A model generated the notes under the pieces. The model did no database searches. It worked only from the letters and a program-made list of their open reading frames with translations, and was not told the origin of the DNA. DNA of 64,000 nucleotides from Adiantum capillus-veneris (taxonomy: Eukaryota > Streptophyta > Polypodiopsida > Polypodiales > Pteridaceae). Below are positions 12,561 to 25,003 of the stretch, one piece after another. The stretch is taken from NCBI GenBank assembly GCA_014529385.2, contig CM043960.1:77401910-77465909 (forward strand), read 5' to 3'. Position 1 is the first letter of the stretch, and every line of letters starts with the position of its first letter. Both the position numbers and the translations under genes were made by a program.

Positions 12561-13440
12561 CCCACCATTGTGATTTCTACCAAAAAATAAATAAAATCCT
12601 TCGCTATATGAAATTATTTTGAAAACTATAAGCAATAATTATCGAAACTGCGTGCTTGTTCAAGTCTGCAGTTGGGTAGGGAAGGGTACTCAAAGGGATA
12701 GTGTGGTTTGTAGGCAAAACACTGGCTTCTTGCAGAACTAGGGGGTTGGTCGAGCGTGCGACAGTCCCCAGCTTGTCAGCGACGACAGGCCAAGGAAGAG
12801 CGTGTGAGGGTAGCAAACCTTGCAGCTCTATCCTTCTTTGCACAGGCCTCTGGCAAGAACTCTGAATGTGTGATCGGGTTTGAAGGCACACTCCAACGAT
12901 ATCATGCTTGCAAGCTAGCTCAAAGATTGCTTGGCAAAATAATCGCTCTCTTTGTAAGTTTTTGAAATTGATCGCACTTATCTCTGGCATTTTAAGCGTG
13001 ATTATTTCCCAACCTCACCAACGATTATTTTGGGCCTTTGGATTTGGTCCTTAGAATTGGGCCCAATTGGCTAGGACCAGCTCCCACTGAGTATTTGCTC
13101 TAGGGGGTCGATGGTCCTGTAGGTCGCTAAGGCTTACCATTGAGGCCTCGAGGGTCCCAACAGGGTGCCTCGGCCATGTTGTGTGTCTCTCGCTTTGAAG
13201 TTCAACGCATTTGACAAAATGGAGTTCCATTCAAACCCTCTTATGCAGAGGCATTTTTGGGGGTCAAGGGGTGGCTAAAGGATAATTCAATAGAATCAGT
13301 GGAAAATGGCCCTGAAGATAGAGCAAAGGGGTCTAGCAATCTAAGTAGCAATGCCAACGCCCATAACAATGTTGCCTCCTTGAATACGATAGAGCTTAAA
13401 GAGTGCAAAGTGTAGTTAAAAAAGGAGCTATCAACTATCT
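12561..13440. other. No gene seen
   Basis: Mixed-composition sequence between LINE pieces. It may include LINE 5' leader just upstream of the ORF1-like frame at 13447, but nothing diagnostic is visible. Confidence 0.35.
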
Positions 13441-13446
13441 TGACCC

Positions 13447-16290
13447 GTGCTTTCTAATAAGAGGTCATTTGAGGAGTCGATGGCACCAACCACATCCATG
13501 GACAATGCAAAGGGTGACAAGGTCTTCCAAGCTCTTAAGAAGACTCTCTCACAAAGTATAGAAATAGAGGATGCTCTTACAATGGCTATCGCTCTTGCTT
13601 TGATCAAGAGACAGCTCAGTGTGCTTGCAAACTTGACGCTAGTGTTTGCATTCATCGATAGAGTGTCAATTAAGGTCGAACTAATCAATTGGCTTTACAA
13701 TCCAAATGTCTAGAATCAGGATGGATCGATGGAATCCACTCAGTATCTGGCAAAAGGTTCTTCTTAGTCTAGTTTAATGATGCAACAATAATAACTAAAG
13801 TCTTGGCCAAAAGCCCTCTCTTCTTTAACTGCTCGCTGGATTGTGTGCTTCCCTAGGATCCCTCATTTGGTCCCCCAACACTTTTAAGGACCTGTGACCT
13901 GTGTGGGTAGTGTTTTTTAACCTTCCAATATGGATCAAAGACAATTTGAGAGACTTTATAGCCTCCTTGGGAACCCTGTTGTTCATGCCATCTAGCAAAA
14001 AAGGAGGTACTATTGCAAATAAGATATGCATATGGTGGGATATTAGACATCCCCAACCCAAAGTATGGTTGTAAATGTTGGGACCAGCCTGAAGGTAATC
14101 CCACTAAATTTTGGCACCTATTTGGGTGTATATTTTAAATGCAATGGATTTGGACACTTTCCAAGGTCTTTCCCACCTACGACCATGGAACCAGATCCGA
14201 AGAGTGGGGGGAAATCTCTACAATGGAAGAACCCCAAACAAATATGATAATCAGGAAATCAGCAGTCAAGGAAAAGTGAACAATGAGAGAAGGGGGGGTC
14301 AATTCAACAGCAACCTAAAAGCCCCACATAGCATGAAAATTCAAGAGCAACCAGAGAAGTCCTCTTACGCCTTAAATAGTGGAGTTAAGGATGTCCCTAG
14401 CTTTTGCTTCTCATCCTCTCCCCTCAAAACTCCAACCCCAGTGATCCAAAAGATAGTTCTCTCACTCACCTTCTGTAAGGGTGGTGAAGGATGGCATCAG
14501 GTCTCCAATATATCATGCAAGCCATTCAAATCCTAGGCCATGGCGTTTGGAAAACTAAAGGAAATCCCATTTGATACCCCCCCCCCCCCCCCCCCCCCCC
14601 CCCCAAAAAACCCCTTCCTTTTTGTATGAGAACCTTTTTTATGTGATGCAGGATATTGATCTTGAGAACCTCATGAAAAAAAAGATGGCAAATTCCCTAA
14701 TTGAGGTTGGGAAAATGCCTATATGGAGGAAGACTATATGAAAGGAAATACTGAGGAAATATTCCTTGAGATGGAGTTTGTACCTCTTTCTCAATGATGG
14801 AAGATATTATTATGCAGTCATGGAATTTGAAGGGCATAAAAACCCAAAAGAAGCATGTCCTTTTCTGGGATGAGATAAGAAAAGCCATGGATGGCATCTC
14901 TTGAGCCATTCAAGAGCATCACCTAGATGCCTCCGACAGAAGGAAGCATGCATTAGGCAAGAATCTAGCATTCTAAGTACATATGGATACAATGGCATCG
15001 CAATCATTGTGGATAAAAACATTGAGTCAAAGGTGATCCTAAATCATGCATCTCGAAGAGTCCTAGGGGGAGGATTAACTGGGCCAGACAACCATCACCA
15101 ATTATCAATATGTATGGCTCTGTGATGCTAGGAATAGAGCCAAATTATGGATGTATCTTAGAGACACCCCTATTGAGGGTGAGTGGTGCTTGCGGAGAAT
15201 AGAAAGGACATAATAGGTTCTTCAAGTCTTCTAGCGAGCTCTAAAAAGTGAAATGGTTGAGCCTATGTGAAAGCTAGCTAGGCATTGATGGACCTGTGTT
15301 CTCGGTTGGTCCATGGAACACACCAAGATTTACCTACACAAGCCTTCAATATTCCTACACTATCTCTCGTCTTGACATATGCTACTGCTCCCATCAAGCT
15401 GACTGGATTTTGTCTATAGTAGAATTGAAGATAGCCACTTCCCATACTTTGTCAAATCACCTGCCACTATCCATGAAACTCGGAAAAGCAAAGGGAGAAC
15501 ATCAATACCTCGAAGGATCAAAGAAGAAGCTAGTAACAGGGGAGGACCTTTTCAAGGATCCACTTTTCAAAATTCTTGCAAAAAAAAGCCCTGAGCAAGC
15601 TCAATAAAGATGTGGAATCAAAGAATCCAAGAGCATGGGATGTCTTTGCTTGGACTATCCAGAAAAGAAATTAAAAGAATGGGCCCAAGGGTGAACAAGG
15701 CATGCAAGGAAAACCATAAGAAAATTTTAGATGAAGTTGAAATGTTGAACAACAAAAAAAGAGACGGGAGAGCCTCCATTGTAGAGCACAAGAGGTGGCT
15801 CAAAGCAAAAGAGGATATGGTAGAGCAACAGCTTGAAGAGGTAAGAAAGGCAAGAGTATTATCTAGAGAGATCTTCTTGCAACCAAAGGCTGCCAACGAG
15901 AGGAGGCCGCGAATCAAGCAATCTTATTCAGGGCACTCAAAGTCAAGAGGAATCAAGGAATCATCTACACAATGATAGGTGATGAAGGAAATGTGGTCCA
16001 AGACCCAGATCATATGGCTAAGTTGATGCTCAATCACTTGAGTCATATCTTAGGACAATCAGAGTCCCAGTCCAGAGAGGTGTACAAAGCAAGAGACTCT
16101 CTTCTCAGTAGTGTCAGCAAAACTGTTACACCATTTGAAGTGAACTTTCTCCAGAAGATCTTCATCGAGGATGAATGCTCACTCACACTACAATCATTAG
16201 ACAAGGAGAAGTCCCCAAGATGGGATGGTATGACAACTGAGTTCTTCAAGGGATTCTAAAGGGATCTCAAATCCCCTATTACCAAGCCCT
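13447..16290 (+). mobile_element. LINE: ORF1, endonuclease and start of reverse transcriptase, truncated
   Basis: The plus-strand ORF1-like frame starts near 13447. Across stops it continues as a DUF4283-type block: KVLAKSPLFFNCSLDC at about 13800, FFNLPIWIKDNLRDFIASLG at about 13915, then NKICIWWDIRHPQPK, and FKCNGFGHFPRS near 14135, a damaged CCHC knuckle. A fragmentary endonuclease-like region spans about 14800-15500. At 15610-15975 and 15972-16259 the linker into reverse transcriptase is readable, ending LTLQSLDKEKSPRWDGMTTE then FFKGF, the usual LINE RT entry motif. The element stops at about 16290, where an LTR begins. It belongs to the same family as the minus-strand copy at 8.7-9.5 kb. 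Confidence 0.75.
14577..14604. repeat. Poly(C) tract, 28 C
   Basis: An uninterrupted run of 28 C followed by A6 interrupts the LINE ORF1 sequence. Similar runs occur at 22033-22056 (24 C) and 63468-63483 (16 C). Confidence 0.95.
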
Positions 16291-16293
16291 CCT

Positions 16294-16552
16294 TGTAGGG
16301 TGATGAATACAAGTATACAGAGGGGTCTCGTCTATTGGGATTAAAGGCTAATATGCCTTTGCCCCAGGTCGGACGTCTGGTGTCCAGTCGCCCACTAACC
16401 TCACTGACACACTTACCTTATTCTTTATATACATAAGGCAATAAGGAGTGAGTGATTCTTTAGGCTACTCTACTCCACCCAGATACAGTCTCTCCTCTCC
16501 TCTTCCCCATCCCGTATCACGCACACACGCACCCACGCACGTGCTCCTCTCA
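16294..16552 (+). mobile_element. Copia-type LTR with primer-binding site
   Basis: The 259-bp block begins TGTAGGGTGATG and ends CTCTCA, with a TATATA-like stretch at about 16428. It is followed after two bases by TGGTATCAGATT (16555), complementary to the initiator tRNA-Met 3' end. No partner LTR occurs in the window, so this is the 5' end of a truncated element joined to the end of the LINE. Confidence 0.65.
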
Positions 16553-17641
16553 ACTGGTATCAGATTACCACGCTTTGTGCGGCATCTATGCAATGTCGAC
16601 AGCGCATGCACAAGATTCAGCTCAAGATAAGGCTCAATTGTGAGTCTGCAGTGTAATGCAAATAGCAAAATATAAATTTATTGCATCTGACAGTTGTCAA
16701 AAGCTATGGATTATGCACAAGGATATCAAGTGTATGGATATTTTACTATTAAAGTGCTCTTTATGAGCCATGGCCATTTATTTCCAACCGGACCGTATAT
16801 ATTCATTTTGAGCATTCAAGAGATCTATAAATAAATATGTGTAAGAGGAAATTTCTTACTCTTTTACCAACTTATACGGATAGTGGTGATGGTAGGCCTG
16901 AAAGCAAAAGCAAACACAACATCAAAAGAGGATATAACAAGATGAGGAAACAATGATCAAGACAAATAATATAGAAATACCATTGCCACAATGATGGACT
17001 TGAAAAATGAATAAATAAATAAATAAATTTGTAAAGATAGATAAAATGGAGACACTCGGAGTCAAAGAGATGCACGCGTGTGTGCACACACACACACACA
17101 CTTTTGCATCAACTTTAGTTGTGGAATCTCACAGAGGACCTTCACCGTGTAGGGTTTGTTGTGTGTAATGAAAGCAAAACTCATTTCGTAAGGCATCCAC
17201 CTTTGGCCAATAGTTAAACCCATCAAAACAAAAGCGCAAGCCAAGTAACAAGCTACTATATAAGCTAATTATAAGATCTCCTAATAACCACGTTTTAATT
17301 AAAGCTTGTCGTTGCCAATTACATCCCTCTTAATATTCCCCCTGCTATGTATAATGGCTGCTATATCGACTATTAGAATGAGGATAAAGCTATGTAAGTA
17401 GTTATCAACTAAAAAGGAGAAAATTGCTCTATCCTCACTATTCCCAGGATCCATTAGCACAGCAATGCATGGTTATACCCATTAGTAATGATGTAATGTA
17501 ATTAGATTCTCGCTTTGATTGCTTTGTGATCATCTTTATTGCTGCATCAAGTGATAGTGAAAGTGTTGTTGCATTTACTTGATGTTCCTTCATTTATTTC
17601 CTTGTGTATGACATCCCTCTTAACATTTCTGATGTCGGGGT
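16553..17641. other. No gene; includes a 200-bp repeat shared with 28.6 kb
   Basis: After about 90 bp of probable retroelement leader the sequence is AT-rich. Positions 16648-16848 (CAAAATATAAATTTATT, then AGCTATGGATT and AAAGTGCTCTTTATGAGC) match 28634-28835 in direct orientation, indicating a dispersed repeat. A short (CA)n lies at 17085-17101. Confidence 0.6.
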
Positions 17642-17801
17642 TGTGGATTTTATTGCACCTCACACCCATGACAAAACCCCCTAGTCTAGAAGTCATGTAA
17701 ATCATGTGTGTGTATTTATGAAGGCAAGATGTGTCTGTAAGGCTATGGTCATACGAGGCTTACATTAGGAGAAATTTGAACTCAATTTTGGGCCCTGTAA
17801 G

Positions 17802-18586
17802 CATTAGGAGATTTCGGAGGTCTTTTGGAGGGCCTTTTGGAAGAGAGAGGAAAATAAACTCCTCCAATGAGAGAAGAGCCTACGTTACGTAGAAAAATAG
17901 ATTGATATTAACAAAAATATAAAAGGTGTCCCTCTCCTCATTTAATAATCTAGTGGTCCTTGAAAACGATCACTCTCTTTCATTTAATGCGAGCACCTTT
18001 TTCAGAAGGTAGATGCGGTGCATTTGATACGGCTTACGTCATCAGTAGAATTCAAAAAGTTACAAAACTATCAAGTGGTGGAAGATTTTGAAAGTTTTGA
18101 TACTGTCAATGCGTCCGGAACGCCCAAATATCTTAGAAATGAATGTCCAATTGCCTGGCTCCGACATCCAAAGAGGCAAAGAATGTCAAAAACCCCTAAA
18201 AGAACATTTTACTAACGGCGCGCGAGGGGGCATTCCAAAATTTTGGAATGCCTCATCGCGCGCCGTTAGTAAAAGCCCCTTTTTTCCTCTTTTAGAGAGC
18301 TTTTTGATAGGAAAATGTCAAAAAATCTCTAAAAACGCCTCCATCTATCACATAGGTTTTTTCTTCATCATCTTAGCCTTAGAGATCATAATTTCGAGTC
18401 TATAAGAGTGAGCACGCACACCCATTGTTACAATTCTACAAAGTGCATTTTGATCACACACACACAGACAAATATAACATACACACAAACACACAGACAC
18501 AAATATAACATACACACACACAGACATACACACACACTCACAACCACACAGACACACAAATATAACATACACACACACACACACAG

Positions 18587-18634
<48 letters not shown>

Positions 18635-18848
18635 AAGGCGCGCGTAGAGAGGCACAACCGGTGTGCATGTCTCTATGCGCACCTTTAGTACTATGCATCC
18701 ACCAGTGTATGTGTGAGTGTTATAGAGAGAGGAAGTAAGGCGGGGGAAAGAGAGAGAGAGTCTTTCTGTTGCCTTATACTAACGACGCGAGAAGGTGGTT
18801 TTTGAGGTCAAAAAATGCTCCACGCGCGCCGTTAGTAATGGGAGTCTC

Positions 18849-18889
<41 letters not shown>

Positions 18890-18909
18890 AAATATGTTAA
18901 GCTATAGAA

Positions 18910-18957
<48 letters not shown>

Positions 18958-19501
18958 ATGGTGCAAAAGTGCAATAGAGAAACATGGGTAGGCTTTCTTG
19001 AAAGATAATTGTCCAAAAATCACTCAAAGGAGCTTTGTACTAACGGCGCGCAGAGGGGCATTCTAGCATTTTAGAATGCCTCCTCGCGCGCCTTAAGTAA
19101 AAAGCCCATTTTTTGGGGTTTTTTGACATTTTTTGCCTCTCCGGATGTCGGAATGAGACAAGTAGACATTCGTTTTTAGAGTATTTTGGCGTTCCGGACG
19201 CATTGGTGGTGTCAAAAGCCTCAAAATCTATCACTATTTGACAGTTTGTGACTTTTCAACTTTTAGTGATGATGTAAGCTGCCTTGAATGCGCCGCACCT
19301 GCCTCCTGAAAAAGATGCTCGCATTAAATAAAAAAGTGACCGTTTTCAAGGACGATTGGGAATATAAATCTACTTTTTAAAGTGTCTGGCTGTCCTTTTG
19401 GACGTACTCACAAGGTGCAAGTGCATTTTAAAAAAAGTTTCTAGAGAGAGAAATACAATTTCTTACAAGGCCCTCCAAATGACCTCCGAAATTTTCTAAT
19501 G
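17802..19501. mobile_element. 1.7-kb foldback with long inverted arms
   Basis: The left arm starts CATTAGGAGATTTCGGAGG at 17802 and the right arm ends with the complement, CCTCCGAAATTTTCTAATG, at 19501. Correspondence continues inward: TTTAATGCGAGCACCTTTTT at about 17980 against its complement near 19320, and the block around TGCGTCCGGAACGCC at about 18108 against GGCGTTCCGGACGCA at about 19187. The centre holds microsatellites and four small hairpins. No coding capacity is seen, and the target duplication is not clear. Confidence 0.7.
18211..19098. repeat. Four ACTAACGGCGCGC hairpins with CT/GA microsatellites
   Basis: Four short inverted repeats share ends like ACTAACGGCGCGC: 18211-18270, 18631-18689, 18778-18836 and 19039-19098. 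Each has a different 20-35 bp loop. Between them lie CA-rich DNA (18455-18585), CT runs (18589-18630, 18852-18888) and a GA run (18913-18957). Similar GC-rich inverted motifs are common in MITE subterminal regions; the exact family is not identified. Confidence 0.75.
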
Positions 19502-21130
19502 AAACACCAACTCAACATAGAGAGAGGTAATCCTGAAAAATACAAAAGTAGTTTTTTGGAATTTTATTTCACATAGTATAAACGTAAAAGTTTGCTTAAT
19601 CACTTAAATGCATGCTCGTACAAAATGCTTTTCGAGAGCCCAACTTAAGTGTGACAAAATTAATCCATGTCTGTATATCTTAATGAGTGATGTGATGTAC
19701 GATGAGAGAAAACACATAAGAAATGTTTTCAAAATACAAAAAGAACACCACAAATGCATTTGGAACGTCCAAAAACCTTAGGATAGTACTTTGAAACACT
19801 GAAATCCGACGTCTCTAGCTCAAGATACAACCTTTTTTAAGACTAGGGCTTCATGAGGTCAGAACCAAGAAAATAGAGGCTCTAGAGACCCCTCAGGGGC
19901 CTCTATTCGCTTGGTTATGACCCCTTCATAGTTTTAAATAGTACCTATCAATCGCTATCAAGTACGACCCATTCGAATTTGAATTGCGAGAACCTCATAA
20001 AAAGTGATTGATGCTTGTGTGAGATAGCAATGTCGGGTCATGAAAAGGCGCTCGGCGTTTGTGCAAGATGCCACTATGAAGCGCCTTACTTTTTAGGTGA
20101 CAATGACAATTTCACCAAAATGGTTTTCATAGACATTTTCAAAACTGAGAAAAAAGGCTTTTCTATGTAATGTTAGCCTTCTTCCTATTGGTTAAGAAGC
20201 ATTCTCTCACTAGAGTTAAAAGGCCCAAAAATGAGTCCATTTCTTTCCGAGTATGTTATCAGTTATTTGAACAAATAAAACTATGGTCATGCAAGGCTTA
20301 GTTATCAACTCTAAATAACTAAGCCAGCTATGCCCATACAGAGCATTAAATGAATAACTGAGCCTCTTGCATGGTCATAAGAGGCTTAGTTCTTCATTCA
20401 TCCTCCCAACTAAGCCTTGAACTTCACAACTATGCCAAAATCAGAATAGTTACAAAGGGTGGGGATAGTTATTCATTTAATGCTTCTTTTTACGTGTGAT
20501 CAAGAATGAGGCTTAGTTATTTGTTCAAATAACTGATAACCAAGCCTCATGGCAAAGGGTGGGGATAGTTATTCATTTAATGCTTCTTTTTACGTGTGAT
20601 CAAGAATGAGGCTTAGTTATTTGTTCAAATAACTAAGCCTCATTCTTGATCACATGTAAAAAGAAGCATTATTCACAAATAACTAAGCCTCATTCTTGAT
20701 CACACGTAAAAAGAAGCATTAAATGAATTACTATCGCCACCCTTTGTAACTATGCCGATTTTGACATAGTTGTGACGATCAAGGCTTATTTGGGAGGATG
20801 AATGAACAATTAAGCCTCGTGTGACCATGCAAGAGGCTTAGTTATTCATTTAATACCCTGTCTGGGCATATTTGTCTTAGTTATCTATAAATGATAACTA
20901 AGCCCCGCGTGACCATAGCCCAAGCAAGTAACTTGTGTGCTGCACAAGCAAGGTGCATGTGACAAGCTAGCATATAAGCAGGTTTTTGTAGTCTCTTTTG
21001 TGTGCAATAATCAAATTATTTTGCATCGAGGGTATTGTGCAATTGTTACTCTCTCAAGCATTGCACTAACATCTACAACCATGCCATTACCATGAATGGC
21101 ACACTAATCCGCTCTCCTTAATTCTATGTG

Positions 21131-21142
21131 TGGTATCAGAGT
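21131..21142 (+). other. Primer-binding site
   Basis: TGGTATCAGAGT lies 2 bp after the inferred LTR end at 21128. It is complementary to the 3' end of plant initiator tRNA-Met, with the last base divergent. Confidence 0.75.
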
Positions 21143-21610
21143 GTGGCCTAGATTAGAATTTTCTAATCTATTAGATATTATGCATCTTTACTATCCTAGA
21201 TTGCATTGGCCCTCTCTCTCTCTTTGCCATTGTAATTACTAATCATAATTTTCCCATTCATTTGCATGTAGATTAGCGAGTTGATGGAATTGACATTTGC
21301 ATTGTTTTTTGCTTGGTTTTTTGCACGTAGTCAAATCCTCCAATTTCCATTGGAATGCTTGTGTGGAGCTTTTAATTTTTTCTTCGATTTGAATCCTCAA
21401 GTGCTCAATTTGGAGGTGATTAGCCCACTGATCAAAGGCGACACATTGCTAAAGGGAGGACATCGGAGTAACTTTTGGCCGTTCGAGTTGCTTTGTGGCG
21501 AGTCCAGCTCACACATGTGATGCTTTCCCTTGTGCTGACTGCTGTCCACCGAGTCCCACCATTGAGCCCCTAAGAGGGCCTTCTCATAGCCCTTTGAAAG
21601 AGCCTCTGAA

Positions 21611-22035
21611 AGCACCCCCTCCGGACTAAGTGGCACGGGCATGGGAGGGTGGGTTCTATGGTGGGGGGATTGTGGACCTTAGATCTGGGAGGTGGCATCG
21701 AAAGTAATCTAGGGTACCATAGATTATAAAAGTAATCTAGGGTAGCCTAGATTACTTTCGGGGGTTGCCGTCTTGCACACTTGTTTTAAGTAAATTAGGG
21801 CCCCCGTGTTTCATAAACGCGCGCAAGGCAAAGTGGTTAGGACATGTGCCTCTCATGGGTGAAGTCATGGTTCAAACCCCACGTCCGCAAAATGGAGCAC
21901 CTTAGATTATTTTTGCAATCTAGGGTACCCTAAATTACAAAAAAGTAATCTAAGGTATCTGCACTCATATCTACGGCCCACAATTGTAGATCCACCCTCC
22001 CATGCCCGTGCCACTTAGTCCGGAGGAAAGCTCCC

Positions 22036-22056
<21 letters not shown>
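21611..22056. mobile_element. Foldback with tRNA-like (SINE-type) core
   Basis: CCTCCGGACTAAGTGGCACG and the following GGCATGGGAGGGTGG (from about 21619) recur in inverse at about 21991-22027. Between them, 21819-21890 has a Pol III-like A box (GGCAAAGTGGTTAGGA) and B box (GGTTCAAACCC) at tRNA spacing, with a tRNA-Met-like middle (GCCTCTCATG). The acceptor stem pairs poorly, so it is not a functional tRNA gene. A partial A-box copy (AGTGGTTAGGACATGTGCC) recurs at about 22364. The inner region also carries AATCTAGGGTA palindromes. The right side ends in a C24 tract. Confidence 0.55.
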
Positions 22057-22066
<10 letters not shown>

Positions 22067-22227
22067 AAACAAGAAAAAAACTGAAAAGGCCTTTCGCCAC
22101 AAGAGCTTGCACAGAAGTGAAAAGAGTCCGCTGCTTGGGAGGTCGTCCAACCACCCTCTCCGACTCCCAATGAAAAGGACCCGTTGCAACAATGGAAACC
22201 GCTCAATGGGATTGCCTCGTCGCCACT

Positions 22228-23160
22228 AATGGGCCCCTTTATGTTACAGGGTCATCTGTTCTGGCTGCACTTTTAGCATAGCTATGGACAGGCGCTCTAA
22301 GCTTCTTCAATTGCTCGGCTGCTACCCTTATCCACACTATTCACCATCGCAATCACCTACAGATAGTGGTTAGGACATGTGCCTCTCATGACTAGAAGGT
22401 CGAAGAACAGTAAGCCGCCTGTGTGTAGATTCTAGCTTGCCCCTTTAGCCAACTCGGACTCAACCTTCCATGCGCATTGACCCTCAACCATCACTATCAT
22501 GCTTTGTCTTTATTAATTGAGCTCGTGCTGATTCAACTTGCCACAATGCGCCATTAAACCTGCAGCTGCTTCCCCTTGTCCACGCCAACAACAATCGGCC
22601 CGATTTGGCCTTTCTATCACACCACCTGCCCCGCTTCAATCATCGTGCTGCTTACTGTCCCGCTACCTGCTCAAGCCGTGCATGCCGTCAAGTTGCTTAT
22701 CGCCGACATTTGTTGGCCTTGCTATCGCTCGCCCCCCATAACTTGCCTTGCACTGCCCCATCGGCCTCGACCGACTCCAACATCTGCTAATTAGAGCTAC
22801 TAGTGCGTGGTCCCTGGCACAATCATCACGCACTCACCACATGACTCTGTCAAGCTCGGGCTGCACTCAGCATCTTCGTCCTCGGCCTGCACTCGGCATC
22901 CCAAAGTGCTCACTTCACCCCCTACGAGCCCCCAAGCTTCGTAGCTCTGCATTTCAGCTTTTCAGGGAGTAAATTAGAATTTGAAGCTTTATTTTTAGTT
23001 AAGAGCAGTTTCCCACCATTTCGAGCCTCATCATCTTAAGCTCTGGCTCCCACGGCCATCAAGCCCTCTCCCCCCTTAAGCTTCAGACCATTTGACCCTC
23101 ATTGTAAGCTTGGTCATTATCCCCTTGTTCCCACCAACTTCACCAAGGGTTTCTTTACAT
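22228..23160. other. Interior of the outer LTR element, no gene
   Basis: C-rich non-coding sequence with no domain. It belongs to the interior of the 17642-26829 element, up to the GACAT target at 23161-23165. Confidence 0.5.
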
Positions 23161-23165
23161 GACAT

Positions 23166-24963
23166 TGTTAGGAATTGGATCGTGCTAGCTATGATGGATG
23201 AAAGAGAAACATGGTGCAAGTGTGTGAGTGTGTGTAAGCAAGGTTATCACTCAAGTGAATTAGGTTCCAAGATAGGATTAGCTTGGACTCATAAACACAA
23301 TCTTAAGTATTGATTTAGCTTAGCACAAGCTCACCATAGACAAGCATGTAGTGCAAAATGAGTTGTTGTTTATTGATTCAAGAAATGAGCTTTAAATAGC
23401 TCTACAGCCTTGCTCCACAGTATGTGGGATAAATCCACTCTCCTCTCCTTGACTCACATCTTAGGACAAAGCTCACACTTTACAATCCTCCCCTTGAGGT
23501 TTGGACTAAGACAAGGTACTGAAGATGCATGATCCACACAGGCTAACAAAATCCACATAGGATGGTGATATCCACAAATAAAGTCCACAAAGGATGGTGA
23601 TATCCACACAGAATGGTAAAATCCACACAAAAAAGATCCACAAAGGATGGTGATGTCCACACAGGATGATAAGCTAGTATCCACACAGGAAAAAGTCATC
23701 TCCTACAAGTAGAGAGTCTACATCTTCAAAATGGGTCTTCCCAAACGCTACCTTCATCTTCGTGCTTTTTGTCTTCTACTATGTGAGTTGATCCTCTGTC
23801 GGGTCTCTTGCCTTCGTTGCTTCTACTGCTTCATGGTCTGACTTCGTATCCTCCCCTCGAATGAGTACTTCTGTCCCCCTTTTTTGTGGTACAATCAGGC
23901 TTTATTCCATGCGTCATAATGACATGCAACAATATGCTAAAATATCCTATGAAAAGGTTATGCAAAAAATAATGCTCTCTTCCATCTTGGTTATACTTCG
24001 AGAGCCCAAGCATGCGGAATTTCTCATACAATTTGTCACAAATTCTTCACACATGGAGAGATTTTAGCAATTTGGAGACTCTACAATGCCAATTTCTATC
24101 CCCTCACAAAAGCACATAATGTCATCCATGTAGACAAATATAATTACATACATTGCAAGAAAGTGTTGTGCTTGGCTGCAAGATTTCAATTTGTACTTTG
24201 GATTTTTGCTTCAATGTGAAGCTCCTCTTCACTGTCGATGAAGCCCCTCTTCACAATGAAGTGATGCTCCTTTGGATGCTTGGTGATGCTTTGAAGATTT
24301 TCTTTGAGATGAAGCCTTTTGAAATTTGCCTTTGGTTGCTTTATCTCTTCCACTCGGAGTTCTTTGATGCCTTTGAGGCTTTGAAAGTTTTCGGTTTCCT
24401 TGCTGCAGTTTGGTGGGAGCAGTGCCTTGAGCTTGGAAGCTTTGGGCTTCTTGGAGGTTTGCCTTGGAATCCCCGCTTGCTTCGGGTCGAGGTTTTGATG
24501 TGACTGGCCACCAAGGTATTCTCTGGCCTGTGGGAATGGGGGCTTAAAAAATCCTTAGGAGTTTTTCCTTGGAGCAGCGCGGGAAGCAGGGCCCAACAAG
24601 GGTCGGGCAGTTCGGACTACTGAAGCTTTTGAAGGCCTTTGAGGCAGCACCATGGGAAGGCAGGCCCAACAGGGTCGAGTAAGCCGAGCAAGGCGAGGAG
24701 AGGCCGGGCGGCGGGCATAACCAAAAGGCACGCGCCGAAGAAAATAGCTTCACGCGGGAATGCTCCCCAGCGGATCCGAAATTTGGATTTCAAAATATTT
24801 GACCGCCGCTTCAAGTCCGCCAGTAGGCGTCCAATTTGGGGTGGCCCTTTGCCTTTAAAAAGGGTCAAAGGCCCTAAAAATGGGAGGTTCCCACCACGAT
24901 TTTGGCAGATTTGAGACTTGTTTTTCCACAAAGGGTGGTGAGCATTGAATGCTTTCTTAGGCA

Positions 24964-25003
<40 letters not shown>

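Larger units (their letters stand above)
17741..20920. mobile_element. Large foldback element inside the LTR (Harbinger/Tourist-like ends)
   Basis: Comparing the split LTR with the intact 3' LTR places the junctions at TAA (17738-17740) and CAA (20921-20923), an apparent 3-bp target duplication with one change. The insert begins GGCTATGGTCATACGAGGCTT and ends with the inverse, GTGACCATAGCC. A 3-bp TAA-like target and GGC ends suit PIF/Harbinger MITEs. Its right part (20278-20920) is a self-complementary array of TTAGTTATTTGTTCAAATAA and AAGAAGCATTAAATGAAT blocks. The left part hosts another foldback (17802-19501). There is no transposase. Confidence 0.6.

Noticed and set aside
13447-13713. 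Independent host gene
   Set aside because: The frame is followed, across stops, by the LINE DUF4283-like block in the right order, so it is better explained as the start of LINE ORF1.
18348-19023. Ser-Leu and Arg-Glu repeat frames
   Set aside because: They are CT/GA microsatellites inside a foldback element.
21819-21890. Functional tRNA gene
   Set aside because: A and B boxes are present, but the acceptor stem pairs poorly and the sequence sits inside an inverted-repeat element; SINE-like origin is more likely.
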